Source of the DNA: Chitinophaga cymbidii
GTDB lineage: Bacteria; Bacteroidota; Bacteroidia; Chitinophagales; Chitinophagaceae
Direction of reading: 5' to 3'
DNA: 64,000 bases
Assembly: GCF_007992715.1 (NCBI RefSeq)
Contig: NZ_BKAU01000001.1
Location: 124,001 to 188,000 of the forward strand
Part shown: positions 27,910-37,564 of the stretch, piece after piece
Layout of the letters: each line of letters starts with the position of its first letter
Numbering within the stretch: the stretch's first letter is position 1
Translations under genes and position numbers: made by a program
The notes under the pieces: generated by a model
The model's database searches: none
What the model was told of the DNA's origin: nothing
The model's input: the letters and a program-made list of their open reading frames with translations, nothing else

Positions 27910-30019
27910 TACCTTCCAGGTATAACAGGAACCCATACTGCAGGGCCACCTCTTTCAACGCCCTGAACCTCCCCGACGCCCCGCCGTGGCCTGCTTCCAT
28001 GTTCGTTTCCATCAGCAGCAGGTTATCGTCCGTTTTCATCTCCCGCAATTTGGCCACCCATTTCGCCGGCTCGAAGTACTGCACCTGTGAATCATGCAGG
28101 CCGGTGGTTACCAGCATATTGGGATAGGCTTTCTGCTCCACGTTGTCGTACGGGGAGTAGGATTTCATGTATTCGTAGGAATCCTTGTTCTTCGGGTTGC
28201 CCCATTCATCAAACTCGCCCGTGGTAAGGGGAATGCTTTCGTCCAGCATGGTGGTGACCACGTCCACGAAGGGAACGGCTGCTACAATACCATGCCAGAG
28301 GTCCGGGCGCATATTCACGACAGCGCCCATCAACAGGCCGCCGGCGCTTCCGCCCAGCGCGTACAGATGTTCCTTGCTGGTATATTTTTGCTGTACCAGA
28401 TATTCCGCGCAGTCGATGAAATCTGTAAAGGTGTTCTTCTTCGAAAACATCTTTCCATCCTCATACCAGTGCCTGCCCATTTCCTGCCCGCCGCGGATGT
28501 GCGCGATGGCGTAACAAAAGCCGCGGTCCAGCAGGCTGATGCGGTTGGAGTTGAACGTTGCTTCCATAGAATTGCCGTAAGAGCCGTAGCCGTACAGCAG
28601 CAGGGGTTTCTGGCCGTTCTTTTCAAATCCTTTTTTATACACCAGCGAAATGGGCACCTGCGTGCCGTCTGTGGCTTTAGCGAAAAGCCTTTCCGTTACG
28701 TATTCTTTCGGGTCGTATCCGCCGATCACCTCCTGTTGCTTCTTCAGCTCCTTTTCCTTCGTTTCCATGTTATAGTCGTAGGTGGATGATGGTGTGGTCA
28801 GCGAAGTGTAGCTGTAGCGCAATACTTTCGTGTCCATTTCAGGATTGACGGAGGAATAGGCAGTGTAGGCCGGTTCCCCGAAATCGAGGTAATGCTCCTG
28901 GTGGGTGGTGGTGTTCATCACCCTGATCTGCGTGAGGCCGTTCTTCCTTTCGCTCAGCACGAGGTAATCGTTAAACACGTCTATGCCCTGCAGCAGCACG
29001 TCTGTGCGGTGCGGCACCACTTCCTTCCAGTGTTCCTTCGAGGTTTTGTCCAGCGGGCATTCCATCAGGCGGAAATTCTTCGCGTCCAGGTTGGTGACGA
29101 TGAAAAATTTGTTCCCGCGGTGATCGATGTCGTACAGCATGTCTTTTTCGCGGGGATGGAAAATTTTAAACTCGCCATCCGGCCGGTCTGCGTCCAGCAC
29201 CCTGTATTCGGAGGAAAGCGTGCTGCCGCTGCCAATGACGATGTATCTTTTTGATTTTGTTTTGTAAACGTAAGTGCTGTAGGTTTCGTCCTTTTCGAAG
29301 AACACCGTTTTGTCCGTCTGCGGATCTGTGCCGAGCAGATGTTTTTCTATCCGCTCGGAACGCAGCGTAGTGGGGTTCTTCCGGGTATAGAACAAGGTCT
29401 TGTTATCGTTGGCCCAGGTGGAACCGCCCGTGGTTTCGGGGATGGCGTCGCCCAACAGCTCCCCTGTTTCCAGGTTTTTGACGTAGATGGTATATTTGCG
29501 GCGGCTCACGGTGTCTACCCCATAGGCCAGCAGCTTGTTGTCAGGGCTCACGTTCAGGCCCACGGCGCTGTAATAGGCATATCCTTTGGCCAGTTCGTTC
29601 ACGTTCAGGATGATCTCTTCCACGGAAGCCTCGTTGCCCTTCTTGCGGCAATAGATGGGATATTCCTTGCCTTCCTCGTAGCGGGTGTAGTAGAAATATC
29701 CGTTCTGGAAATAGGGTACGCTTTCATCTTTTTCCTTGATGCGGCCGCGCATTTCTTCGTATAGCTTTTCCCGTAATTCCTTCACGGGCGAGAGCATGGT
29801 GTCCAGGTATTTGTTCTCGGCGGTGAGGTAGGCGATGACCTTGGGATTTTCCCTTTCGTTCAGCCAGTAGTAATTATCGATCCGGGTGTCGCCGTGGATC
29901 GTCATTTCTTTTTTGATCTTTTCGGCCACGGGAGGCGTTGCGTGTATTTGCTCCAATTGCTTGTTATTTGTGTTACAGGCTGTGATAGCCACGATGGTAA
30001 ATGGGATTAATTTTTTCAT
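27899..30019 (-). CDS. S9 prolyl oligopeptidase-family peptidase (oligopeptidase B-like), lipoprotein
   Basis: 706 residues. A lipoprotein signal ends at Cys15 (IVAITAC). The beta-propeller lid occupies about 70-420, and the alpha/beta hydrolase domain carries the nucleophile Ser in GGSAGGLLMG, the Asp in GLHDSQV and the His in EAGHGG. Basic dipeptide-cleaving oligopeptidase B is the closest match by layout. The enzyme would be tethered in the periplasm or outer membrane and trim peptides too short for other proteases. Its end overlaps the end of the HdeD-like gene. Confidence 0.92.
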   Translation of the reverse strand: MKKLIPFTIVAITACNTNNKQLEQIHATPPVAEKIKKEMTIHGDTRIDNYYWLNERENPKVIAYLTAENKYLDTMLSPVKELREKLYEEMRGRIKEKDESVPYFQNGYFYYTRYEEGKEYPIYCRKKGNEASVEEIILNVNELAKGYAYYSAVGLNVSPDNKLLAYGVDTVSRRKYTIYVKNLETGELLGDAIPETTGGSTWANDNKTLFYTRKNPTTLRSERIEKHLLGTDPQTDKTVFFEKDETYSTYVYKTKSKRYIVIGSGSTLSSEYRVLDADRPDGEFKIFHPREKDMLYDIDHRGNKFFIVTNLDAKNFRLMECPLDKTSKEHWKEVVPHRTDVLLQGIDVFNDYLVLSERKNGLTQIRVMNTTTHQEHYLDFGEPAYTAYSSVNPEMDTKVLRYSYTSLTTPSSTYDYNMETKEKELKKQQEVIGGYDPKEYVTERLFAKATDGTQVPISLVYKKGFEKNGQKPLLLYGYGSYGNSMEATFNSNRISLLDRGFCYAIAHIRGGQEMGRHWYEDGKMFSKKNTFTDFIDCAEYLVQQKYTSKEHLYALGGSAGGLLMGAVVNMRPDLWHGIVAAVPFVDVVTTMLDESIPLTTGEFDEWGNPKNKDSYEYMKSYSPYDNVEQKAYPNMLVTTGLHDSQVQYFEPAKWVAKLREMKTDDNLLLMETNMEAGHGGASGRFRALKEVALQYGFLLYLEGITK

Positions 30020-30052
30020 AAAGCAGGATTAGGATGAATAAATTTAAGGAAA

Positions 30053-31441
30053 TTACACGATCTTCATCCGCTCCGCATCCCAGTTGATCACCTTCTTTTT
30101 AAAGTAGCTTTCATTCACCGCCAGCGCCGGCCCAGCGGCCCGCAGGCCGAAAGTGGCGTCTTCCACCACGGGTTTGCCCGAGCGGATGGATTCAAAGAAG
30201 TTCACGAAGTGATCGTACCGGTCGTCATACCCTTCTGGCGCGCGGAAAGCGGATTCTTCGGTCTTCACTTCGGCGCGGTCCGCCGCGCTGTATTTGGCGT
30301 TGTATTGTTTTACAAATTCTTCCTGCTGCGCTTTGGTGAAGGTGTTGTAGGTATCCCATCCACCGTAGCCCGGCGCCACCGGCAGTTTATGCTGCTTTAT
30401 TTTGAAATCGTTCCAGCCCAGTTCCAGTACGCCTTCCGTACCAATAAGACGGGTAAACTCCGATCCGCCGCCGCCGTCCGCGAAGTTCACGCGCAGCGTC
30501 ATCTGGAAAGCGGCGTGGTCCTTCGTTTCCGGGTAATCGAAAATGGCGGTCATCAGGTCGGGTACGTCCCGGCCATCTTTCCACTGTACCAGGTTGCCGG
30601 AAGAGAAAATACGTTCGGGGCCTTTTGAGCCGATCATAAAATGGAGGCCGGTGATGAGGTGCACGAACAGGTCGCCGGGAACGCCGGTGCCATAGGCCTG
30701 GTAGTTCCGCCAGCGGAAGAACCGCACCGGGTCGAAAGGCACTTTGGGCGTATCTTTCAGGAAGGCGTCAAAATCGATGGTCTTTGGACTGGCGTCCGGC
30801 GGAATGGAATATTGCCAGGCGCCGAGTGCGCTGTGCCGGTCAATTTTCGCTTCCACCAGGTTCAGCTGCCCGATGTCTCCCGCGAGGTAACGTTTGCGCG
30901 CTTCCGCCAGCGCCACGCTGCTCACGCGCTGACTGCCTACCTGCAGCACTTTGCCGGTGCGGCGCTGCGTTTCTATCACCGCATGACCTTCTTCTATCTG
31001 CTGCACCATCGGTTTTTCACAGTACACATGCTTTCCTTTTTCCATCGCCGCAATGGCCTGCGTATCATGCCAATGGTCCGGCGTGGCGATGATCACGGCA
31101 TCCACATCTTTCCGTTCCAATACTTCGCGGTAATCGCGGGTAGTAAAAATATGCTGGCCGTACACGGACTTTGCCTTTTCAAGATGGCCGGTGTACAGGT
31201 CTGCCACGGCCACCAGCTCCACGCCCGGCACTTTCAGGGCGCAGCTCACATCGCCGAAGCCCATGATGCCCATACCGATGCCGGCTATACGAATTTTATC
31301 ATTGGAAGAAACAGGTTTATCCGCCTGCAACAGGTATGCTTTCTCCGGCGTGGCGGCCAGGCTGCCGAGTGGACCGGCGCCCATCAAAGCGGCGGCACTG
31401 CCCAGCTGCTTAATGAATTTCCTGCGGGAATTATCAGACAT
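30053..31441 (-). CDS. Gfo/Idh/MocA-family oxidoreductase with Tat signal
   Basis: 462 residues. The N-terminus is a twin-arginine signal (NSRRKFIKQLGSAAALMGAG), so the protein is exported folded with its NAD(P). The Rossmann motif GIGMGIMGFGD and the family EKPMVQQ segment follow, with the catalytic HWHDTQ region earlier. Many exported Bacteroidota members act on glycosides; some (GH109) remove N-acetylgalactosamine by an NAD-dependent mechanism. The specificity cannot be told from sequence. A perfect palindrome AAAACGTTTT lies three bases before the ATG. Confidence 0.88.
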   Translation of the reverse strand: MSDNSRRKFIKQLGSAAALMGAGPLGSLAATPEKAYLLQADKPVSSNDKIRIAGIGMGIMGFGDVSCALKVPGVELVAVADLYTGHLEKAKSVYGQHIFTTRDYREVLERKDVDAVIIATPDHWHDTQAIAAMEKGKHVYCEKPMVQQIEEGHAVIETQRRTGKVLQVGSQRVSSVALAEARKRYLAGDIGQLNLVEAKIDRHSALGAWQYSIPPDASPKTIDFDAFLKDTPKVPFDPVRFFRWRNYQAYGTGVPGDLFVHLITGLHFMIGSKGPERIFSSGNLVQWKDGRDVPDLMTAIFDYPETKDHAAFQMTLRVNFADGGGGSEFTRLIGTEGVLELGWNDFKIKQHKLPVAPGYGGWDTYNTFTKAQQEEFVKQYNAKYSAADRAEVKTEESAFRAPEGYDDRYDHFVNFFESIRSGKPVVEDATFGLRAAGPALAVNESYFKKKVINWDAERMKIV

Positions 31442-31443
31442 AT

Positions 31444-31453
31444 AAAACGTTTT
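31444..31453. promoter_or_regulatory. AAAACGTTTT palindrome, possible LacI-type operator
   Basis: Ten-base perfect palindrome centred on CG, directly before the oxidoreductase start. The same AAACGTTT core recurs at 60778-60786 before a sugar permease. LacI-family repressors favour CG-centred dyads, so a sugar-responsive repressor is possible; this is inference from two sites. Confidence 0.35.
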
Positions 31454-31551
31454 GATGAGAAGGTAACGTTCAACAAGTTAATAAAAAAGCGGCTGTCATT
31501 CAAAAGCCATTCCAATGCTCTTCAAATGCCATTCAAAAGCATTCAAAAAGA

Positions 31552-31588
31552 AAGGTTGCACCAGTTCCCTGATGCAACCTTCTTTTTT
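31552..31588 (-). terminator. terminator after sdhB
   Basis: Nine-bp stem AAGGTTGCA/TGCAACCTT (31552-31560 and 31573-31581), followed leftward by TCTTTTT. To its left, 31498-31551 holds imperfect copies of CATTCAAAAGC with no visible role. Confidence 0.85.
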
Positions 31589-31614
31589 GCATTGCCTATA
31601 GTAAGTAGTACAGA

Positions 31615-32361
31615 TTATTCGGAGCTGAGCCCTGCCACCAGTACCTCGCGGTTCAGCCGCGCGATGTTGGTGAGGGAGATGCCTTTGGGGCATTCCGCTT
31701 CGCAGGCGCCGGTGTTGGTGCAGGAACCGAATCCTTCCTTGTCCATCTGCGCCACCATGTTCAGCGCGCGTTGCTTGCGCTCGGGATGACCTTGCGGCAG
31801 CAGCGCCAGCTGGGATACCTTGGCGGAAGTGAACAGCATGGCGGAAGAGTTCTTGCAGGCGGCTACGCAGGCGCCGCAACCGATACAGGCTGCTGCTGCG
31901 AAGGCCGCATCCGCGTCGTGCTTGTCGATCGGGATGGCATTGGCGTCTACCGCGTTACCGGTGTTTACGGAGATGTAACCGCCGGCCTGGATGATGCGGT
32001 CAAAGGCGGTACGGTCTACCGTCAGGTCTTTGATCACCGGGAAAGCAGCGGCGCGCCAGGGCTCTACCACAATGGTATCGCCGTCGTTATACGCGCGCAT
32101 GTGCAGCTGGCAGGTGGTGGTCTCATCCCAGGGGCCGTGCGCGCGGCCGTTGATATACATGGAGCACATGCCACAGATACCCTCACGGCAGTCGTGGTCA
32201 AATGCGATAGGATCTTTTCCTTCGTTGATCAAACGCTCATTCAACACGTCGAACACTTCCAGGAAAGACATGTCTTTGGAGACATCTGAAACCTGGTAGG
32301 TCTCAAACCGGCCTTTTTCCTGGCTGTTCTGCTGGCGCCAAACTTTTAATGTGAGCTTCAT
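31615..32361 (-). CDS. sdhB: succinate dehydrogenase/fumarate reductase iron-sulfur subunit
   Basis: 248 residues. The [2Fe-2S] ligands are in CREGICGMC and the later Cys of TTTC; the [4Fe-4S] in [11 protein letters not shown]; the [3Fe-4S] in [11 protein letters not shown] followed by a PKGI segment. It passes electrons between the flavoprotein and the membrane quinone site. Third gene of a C-A-B operon, followed by a terminator. Confidence 0.96.
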   Translation of the reverse strand: MKLTLKVWRQQNSQEKGRFETYQVSDVSKDMSFLEVFDVLNERLINEGKDPIAFDHDCREGICGMCSMYINGRAHGPWDETTTCQLHMRAYNDGDTIVVEPWRAAAFPVIKDLTVDRTAFDRIIQAGGYISVNTGNAVDANAIPIDKHDADAAFAAAACIGCGACVAACKNSSAMLFTSAKVSQLALLPQGHPERKQRALNMVAQMDKEGFGSCTNTGACEAECPKGISLTNIARLNREVLVAGLSSE

Positions 32362-32398
32362 AATTATTAATCTTAATCGTGAATGGAAAGCTGGTTTA

Positions 32399-34372
32399 TT
32401 ACTTGTAGCTGCGCTGCGTAGGATGTACGATATCGAATGTCAGCGCTTCCTTGTGCAGTTCGGAGCTGCCCGGGCCTTTATATTCCCATGCCGCTACGAA
32501 CGAGAAGTTGTCGTCGTTGCGTTTTGCTTCGCCTTCTTCTGTCTGTGACTCCTCGCGGAAGTGACCGCCGCAGGATTCCTTTCTTTGCAGCGCGTCTTTA
32601 CACATCAGTTCGCCCAGTTCCAGGAAGTCCGCCACGCGGCCGGCTTTTTCCAGCTCGGGATTGAACTCGTGCTGTGAACCGGGGATGCGTACATTCTGCC
32701 AGAACTCGGCCCTTAACGCCTGTATTTCGCCGATCGCTTCTGTCAGTCCTTTTTCATTCCTGGCCATGCCGCATTTATCCCACATGATCTTGCCGAGCGC
32801 TTTATGGAAGTGGTCTACGGAATGCTGCCCCTTGATGCTCATCAGCTTGTCCAGCTGATCCTGCACGGCTTTCTCTGTTTCCACGAAAGCGGGGTGGTCC
32901 AGCGGGATGGGCTTGGTCTGCAGCTCGTCCGCGAGGTAGTTGCCGATGGTGTAAGGGATCACGAAGTAACCGTCTGCCAGGCCCTGCATCAATGCGGAAG
33001 CGCCGAGGCGGTTTGCGCCGTGGTCGGAGAAGTTGGCTTCGCCGAGGGCATAGAGGCCGGGAACGGTGGTCATCAGCTCATAGTCCACCCACAGGCCGCC
33101 CATGGTGTAGTGCACCGCGGGGTAAATGCGCATCGGGGTTTCGTATGGATTTTCGCCGGTGATCTTGGCATACATGTCGAACAGGTTGCCGTATTTCTCG
33201 GCTACCACGCTTTTACCGAGCTTGATGATCTCTTCCTTGCCGGCGTTATCATCACCTTTTTTGCCCGCCTCGATCTTGCCGTAGCGCAGGATGGCTTCCG
33301 CGAAATCCAGGTACACGGCCATTTTGGAGGCGCCTACGCCATAGCCTTCGTCGCATCTTTCTTTCGCTGCGCGGGAGGCCACGTCGCGGGGAACGAGGTT
33401 ACCGAAGGCGGGGTATCTCCTTTCCAGGTAATAGTCCCTTTCTTCTTCGGGTATATCGGTGGCTTTGCGGTTGTCGTCTTTTTTCTTCGGCACCCAGATG
33501 CGGCCGTCGTTCCGGAGGGATTCGGACATCAGGGTGAGCTTGCTCTGGTGGTCGCCGGAAACGGGGATACAGGTCGGGTGGATCTGCGTGAAGCAGGGGT
33601 TCCCGAAGTATGCGCCGCGTTTGTGCGCCTTCCAGGCTGCCGTTACATTGGAGCCCATGGCGTTGGTGGAGAGGAAGAACACGTTGCCGTAGCCGCCGCT
33701 GCACAGCAGCACGGCATGGCCGAAGTGTCTTTCCAGTTTACCGGACACCAGGTCGCGCGCAATGATGCCGCGCGCTTTGCCGTCCACCGTTACGATGTCC
33801 AGCATTTCATGGCGGTTGTACATTTTAACGTTGCCGAGGGCTACCTGGCGCTGCAGCGCGGAGTAAGCGCCGAGCAGCAGCTGCTGGCCGGTCTGGCCCG
33901 CGGCATAAAAAGTACGTTGTACCTGTGTGCCGCCGAAAGAGCGGTTGCTCAGCAATCCGCCGTATTCACGCGCGAAGGGAACACCCTGCGCCACACACTG
34001 GTCGATGATGGAAGCGCTCACTTCCGCCAGGCGGTATACGTTGCCTTCGCGGGAGCGGTAGTCGCCACCTTTTACAGTATCGTAAAACAGACGGAACACA
34101 GAGTCACCGTCGTTCTGGTAATTCTTTGCGGCATTGATACCGCCCTGCGCTGCAATACTGTGCGCGCGGCGGGGACTGTCCTGGAAACAAAATGCTTTCA
34201 CCTTGTACCCCAGCTCGGCGAGGGAAGCGGCGGCGGAAGCGCCGGCAAGACCGGTGCCTATTACGATCACTTCCAGTTTCCGTTTGTTGGCGGGATTCAC
34301 CAGCTTCACGGTGCTTTTATATTTGCTCCACTTGGTTTCCAGCGGTCCGGCAGGAATTTTTGCATTCAACAT
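32399..34372 (-). CDS. sdhA: succinate dehydrogenase/fumarate reductase flavoprotein subunit
   Basis: 657 residues. The FAD-binding [17 protein letters not shown], the covalent-FAD His in [16 protein letters not shown], the substrate loop HPTCIP and the late [13 protein letters not shown] motif are present. It interconverts succinate and fumarate. The length and motif style match the large class-B type flavoproteins typical of Bacteroidota. It lies between sdhC and sdhB. Confidence 0.97.
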   Translation of the reverse strand: MLNAKIPAGPLETKWSKYKSTVKLVNPANKRKLEVIVIGTGLAGASAAASLAELGYKVKAFCFQDSPRRAHSIAAQGGINAAKNYQNDGDSVFRLFYDTVKGGDYRSREGNVYRLAEVSASIIDQCVAQGVPFAREYGGLLSNRSFGGTQVQRTFYAAGQTGQQLLLGAYSALQRQVALGNVKMYNRHEMLDIVTVDGKARGIIARDLVSGKLERHFGHAVLLCSGGYGNVFFLSTNAMGSNVTAAWKAHKRGAYFGNPCFTQIHPTCIPVSGDHQSKLTLMSESLRNDGRIWVPKKKDDNRKATDIPEEERDYYLERRYPAFGNLVPRDVASRAAKERCDEGYGVGASKMAVYLDFAEAILRYGKIEAGKKGDDNAGKEEIIKLGKSVVAEKYGNLFDMYAKITGENPYETPMRIYPAVHYTMGGLWVDYELMTTVPGLYALGEANFSDHGANRLGASALMQGLADGYFVIPYTIGNYLADELQTKPIPLDHPAFVETEKAVQDQLDKLMSIKGQHSVDHFHKALGKIMWDKCGMARNEKGLTEAIGEIQALRAEFWQNVRIPGSQHEFNPELEKAGRVADFLELGELMCKDALQRKESCGGHFREESQTEEGEAKRNDDNFSFVAAWEYKGPGSSELHKEALTFDIVHPTQRSYK

Positions 34373-34386
34373 ATATCCTTGCTTTA

Positions 34387-35073
34387 TCAGATTTGTTTAA
34401 GATAAATAACAACCGGGATCACTGCAAAACCAACCGGGATCAATATTCCGAAGAGATAAATACCGATGAAGTTGAGGATGCCGTTGTACTTTTTGTGGTT
34501 CAGGCCGAAGGTCTGGCAGGCGCTTTTAAAACCGTGTATCAGGTGGAAAGACAGCGCGATCATGCCGAGCACGTACAGCACCACGATCCATAACTGCGCA
34601 AAGCCGGCGTACACCACCTCGTACAGGTTGCCTACTTCCGTAACAGCGCCGTAGCTGACAGTGCCAATATCGCCATAATGCATGGCCCACCAGAACTGCG
34701 ACAGGTGAATGACCAGGAAAATGAACAGGATGCTGCCCATAACAGCCATCTGGCGGCTGTACCAGGACGACGTTTTGTTCCCCGGCTTTACCGCGTACTT
34801 TACGGGCCGTGCTCTTTGGTTCTGCACCGTGAGCACAATAGCGATGATGGCATGCAGCAGGATGATGACCTTCAGGCCCCAGGCGAGGAACTGGATGAAC
34901 CCGTTATGACCCATGAAAGCCGCATAGGTATTAAAGGCTTCACCTCCATCGTCTTTCAGCAAAGAGATGTTCCCGGCCAGGTGCACGATCACAAATGCGC
35001 ACAGGAAAAAACCGGTAGCACCTACCAGCAACTTTTTACCAATGGAGGTATTAAAGAATTGCGACCATTTCAT
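34387..35073 (-). CDS. sdhC: succinate dehydrogenase cytochrome b subunit
   Basis: 228 residues with five membrane helices and histidines in several of them ([29 protein letters not shown]), suited to bind two hemes b. This is the single-subunit class-B anchor, which explains why no sdhD is present. The quinone in this group is usually menaquinone. First gene of the sdhCAB operon. Confidence 0.95.
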   Translation of the reverse strand: MKWSQFFNTSIGKKLLVGATGFFLCAFVIVHLAGNISLLKDDGGEAFNTYAAFMGHNGFIQFLAWGLKVIILLHAIIAIVLTVQNQRARPVKYAVKPGNKTSSWYSRQMAVMGSILFIFLVIHLSQFWWAMHYGDIGTVSYGAVTEVGNLYEVVYAGFAQLWIVVLYVLGMIALSFHLIHGFKSACQTFGLNHKKYNGILNFIGIYLFGILIPVGFAVIPVVIYLKQI

Positions 35074-35125
35074 AAGATACGTTCTAAGCTTCCTTTAGTG
35101 TTGATGAAATAAGTGAAATGTCGGG

Positions 35126-35156
35126 CAAATATAAAACATGAAAAATTAACCCCAAA
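35126..35156 (-). promoter_or_regulatory. sdhCAB promoter
   Basis: TTTG at 35153-35156, exactly 19 bases, then TATATTTG at 35126-35133, both perfect on the minus strand. Predicted transcript start near 35121, about 48 bases before the sdhC ATG. Confidence 0.85.
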
Positions 35157-35178
35157 TGATATTTATCACGAAAAAGCC

Positions 35179-35742
35179 CTATTCAAGACGGCGCATCATC
35201 CAGTTATCCACGAGATGAAACAGGTGCTGGGGCAGAAAAGTACGCCATTTCGGCTCATCGAACAGATGCACGTAGTGGTCCAGTCTTCCTCTCTCGAATT
35301 CTTCCCGGGTCTGTACCGGCATGTTCAGCGCTACGATCCAGCCGCCTTCATCCCGTATATCGTCCCACCACTCTTCATAATAACAATCATCGGAAGAATA
35401 AAAGTTCAGCACGTTCTCGCAGATGAGGATGAATTTGTGGATGCCATGGCTGATGAGCAGGTCGATGATGTCCCGCTTGAGCGTCATCACATTATTCTCC
35501 ACAGCATCGTTCCACTCTCCTATCAGCTCGATGATGGCGTAGTTGAACTGGTAGTCGGCGAACAGGATTTTCATGTAGAGGTTCGGCGCGCCGAAGTCGT
35601 CCCACTGGGGATGGATATAATAGTTGTAAACGGTATTGCTATACTCGAACTCGCTGTATTCGCGCCCATAGAACGGCGACAGCTCATCCTCCTCCGCTGT
35701 GTACAAATGCCGCCAGTTATAAAATGGTTCTATGTCGTGCAT
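35179..35742 (-). CDS. conserved hypothetical protein
   Basis: I do not recognise this 187-residue acidic, aromatic-rich soluble protein. It has no signal peptide or membrane helix. It contains Trp- and Tyr-rich clusters (FYNWRHLY, DDCYYEEWWDDIRDEGGW) and a likely Rossmann-like centre (DLLISHGIHKFILICENVLNFY). It sits 35 bases after murQ and reads in the same direction, so it may belong to the murQ operon, but it has no known link to murein recycling. Confidence 0.7.
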   Translation of the reverse strand: MHDIEPFYNWRHLYTAEEDELSPFYGREYSEFEYSNTVYNYYIHPQWDDFGAPNLYMKILFADYQFNYAIIELIGEWNDAVENNVMTLKRDIIDLLISHGIHKFILICENVLNFYSSDDCYYEEWWDDIRDEGGWIVALNMPVQTREEFERGRLDHYVHLFDEPKWRTFLPQHLFHLVDNWMMRRLE

Positions 35743-35777
35743 GTCTGAATGCTTATTGGAGGCAATTTAGGATTTTT

Positions 35778-36590
35778 TTACTTCCGGCTTTCCACCGCCC
35801 GCTTCACGCTTCCGAACTCCAGCAGCAAGGTTTTGGCCTCTTCGTACCCGGTCAGCTGCAGTTGTTCCATGACCATTTTCACGCCGCGGTCCACCAGTTT
35901 TTCGTTGCTGAGCTGCATGTTCACCATCTTGTTGTCTTCCACTCTGCCGAGCTGGATCATAACGGCCGTGGAGATCATGTTCAGCACGAGCTTCTGGGCG
36001 GTGCCGCTTTTCATGCGGGTGCTGCCGGTCACAAATTCCGGCCCTACCACCACTTCCACGGGGAAGTCCGCATGCTCGGACACGGGCGCGCCGGGGTTAC
36101 AGCTGATGCTGCCGGTGATAATGCCGTTGCTGCGGCAGGCTTGCAAGGCGCCGATCACATAAGGGGTGGTGCCGCTGGCGGCGATGCCTACGACTACGTC
36201 CTTATCGCTGATATTGCATTGCTGTAAGTCGCGCCAGCCCTGCTCGCGGTCGTCTTCCGCATTTTCAACGGCCCTGCGGATGGCGGAGTCGCCACCGGCG
36301 ATGAGCCCTACCACCAGCCCCTGCGGAACGCCGTAGGTAGGCGGGCATTCGGAGGCGTCCAGGATGCCCAGGCGGCCGCTGGTGCCGGCGCCCATATAAA
36401 AAAGACGGCCGCCGGCCAGCATTTTGTCTGCTATCGCGGCGGTCAGCTTCGTGATCTGGGGAATGGCCTTCTCAACGGCCAGGGGAACGGTCTGGTCTTC
36501 TTTGTTGATATTGGTCAGCACTTCCTGGATGCTCATTTTTTCCAGGTGGTGATAATGGCTTGCCTGCTCTGTTACTTTTGTGAACGTCAT
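35778..36590 (-). CDS. murQ: N-acetylmuramic acid 6-phosphate etherase
   Basis: 270 residues, a little shorter than the 298 of E. coli. The sugar-isomerase (SIS) domain shows FYMGAGTSGRLGILDASECPPTYG, AGGDSAIRRAVENAEDD and VGIAASGTTPYVIGAL, and the catalytic Glu is in the SECPP and AEDD regions. It removes lactate from N-acetylmuramic acid 6-phosphate to give GlcNAc-6-phosphate during recycling of the cell wall. The sugar kinase upstream is only eight bases away and would supply phosphorylated substrate. Confidence 0.95.
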   Translation of the reverse strand: MTFTKVTEQASHYHHLEKMSIQEVLTNINKEDQTVPLAVEKAIPQITKLTAAIADKMLAGGRLFYMGAGTSGRLGILDASECPPTYGVPQGLVVGLIAGGDSAIRRAVENAEDDREQGWRDLQQCNISDKDVVVGIAASGTTPYVIGALQACRSNGIITGSISCNPGAPVSEHADFPVEVVVGPEFVTGSTRMKSGTAQKLVLNMISTAVMIQLGRVEDNKMVNMQLSNEKLVDRGVKMVMEQLQLTGYEEAKTLLLEFGSVKRAVESRK

Positions 36591-36598
36591 AGTTTTTT

Positions 36599-37450
36599 TT
36601 ATTCTTCCTTGTGAAATTGAATCAGCCCATCCATGGGATTTTTCAGCACTTTGCCGAGCTGCAGCTCATAGAGATCGCACAGCTCTTCCAGGATGTCGCG
36701 GAAATGCCAGGCCACGCTTCCGGTGAAGTGCAGCGGCACCGTCCAGCTTTCGCTGTATTTGTAAATATGGCTGAAGAAAAACTCGTTCAGCCCGTCTTCC
36801 AGGATGTTTTCGATCATGTAGTGATCGCGGTTCTCGGAGAGGAAAGGCGTGAAAGAGGCCAGGTAACGGTTGGGCAGGGGCTTGCGGTATACGTTTTCCA
36901 GTATCTGGTCTTTGTTCACTTTGAACTTTTCCTCGAAGCGGAAACGCATCTCATCGTCGAAAGTATGGTAAAGATAATACTGCACCACCTTTTTGCCGAG
37001 GAAAGCGCCGCTGCCCTCATCGCCCAGGATGAAGCCCAGGCCCGGATTGTTTTTAACAATATCCTTCCCGTCATAATAACAGGAGTTGGAGCCGGTTCCC
37101 AGGATGCTCGCCACGCCGGGCTCGCTGCCGCAAAGCGCGCGGGCGGCCGCCATCAGGTCGTGATTGACCGAAATAACCGCTTCCGGCCAGACTTTCTGCA
37201 GGCTGTTTTTCACCAGGGCCACATTCTGCTCGTTGCCGCAGCCCGTGCCGTAGAAGAACACTTCATCCGGCCGGGCTTCCCCCAGTTGCGGTAACAGTTC
37301 CGCCCGTACGATCTCCTCTATCTGGAGACCGCTCAGGAAATAAGGGCTCATTCCCTGGGTGGAAAATGCATTCCCGTTCTTACCGCTCATCAGGCGCCAT
37401 TCCGCTTTTGTTGACCCACTATCCGCTACCAGCTTTACTTTCGAAGGCAT
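36599..37450 (-). CDS. BadF/BcrA-family ATPase, N-acetylglucosamine kinase-like
   Basis: 283 residues of the ASKHA fold: phosphate-1 motif LVADSGSTKAEWRL, the GTGCG connection, SILGTGSNSCYYDG phosphate-2 and a GDEGSGAFLG motif. Bacteroidota homologues are annotated as N-acetylglucosamine kinases. Linked to murQ by eight bases, it probably phosphorylates amino sugars from peptidoglycan turnover or imported chitin. N-acetylmuramic acid kinase activity is possible, since no amgK/anmK lies near. Confidence 0.88.
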   Translation of the reverse strand: MPSKVKLVADSGSTKAEWRLMSGKNGNAFSTQGMSPYFLSGLQIEEIVRAELLPQLGEARPDEVFFYGTGCGNEQNVALVKNSLQKVWPEAVISVNHDLMAAARALCGSEPGVASILGTGSNSCYYDGKDIVKNNPGLGFILGDEGSGAFLGKKVVQYYLYHTFDDEMRFRFEEKFKVNKDQILENVYRKPLPNRYLASFTPFLSENRDHYMIENILEDGLNEFFFSHIYKYSESWTVPLHFTGSVAWHFRDILEELCDLYELQLGKVLKNPMDGLIQFHKEE

Positions 37451-37485
37451 GACCGATCGTTTATGAAATTAAAGATTAGATGTAA

Positions 37486-37514
37486 TTGTTTTGCTTCCGA
37501 ATATGCTATTTTTG
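37486..37514 (+). promoter_or_regulatory. promoter of the S41 protease gene
   Basis: TATTTTTG at 37507-37514 is a perfect TAnnTTTG; TTG at 37486-37488 lies 18 bases upstream. Predicted leader of about 45 bases. Confidence 0.6.
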
Positions 37515-37564
37515 TCCACAAGTTAAGCAAAAGGGGTATTCCCGTCAACGTTTTAAATATTCAT

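Noticed and set aside
32804..34405. Open frame of 533 codons antisense to sdhA
   Set aside because: Complement of a conserved flavoprotein with compositional bias; no independent protein features.
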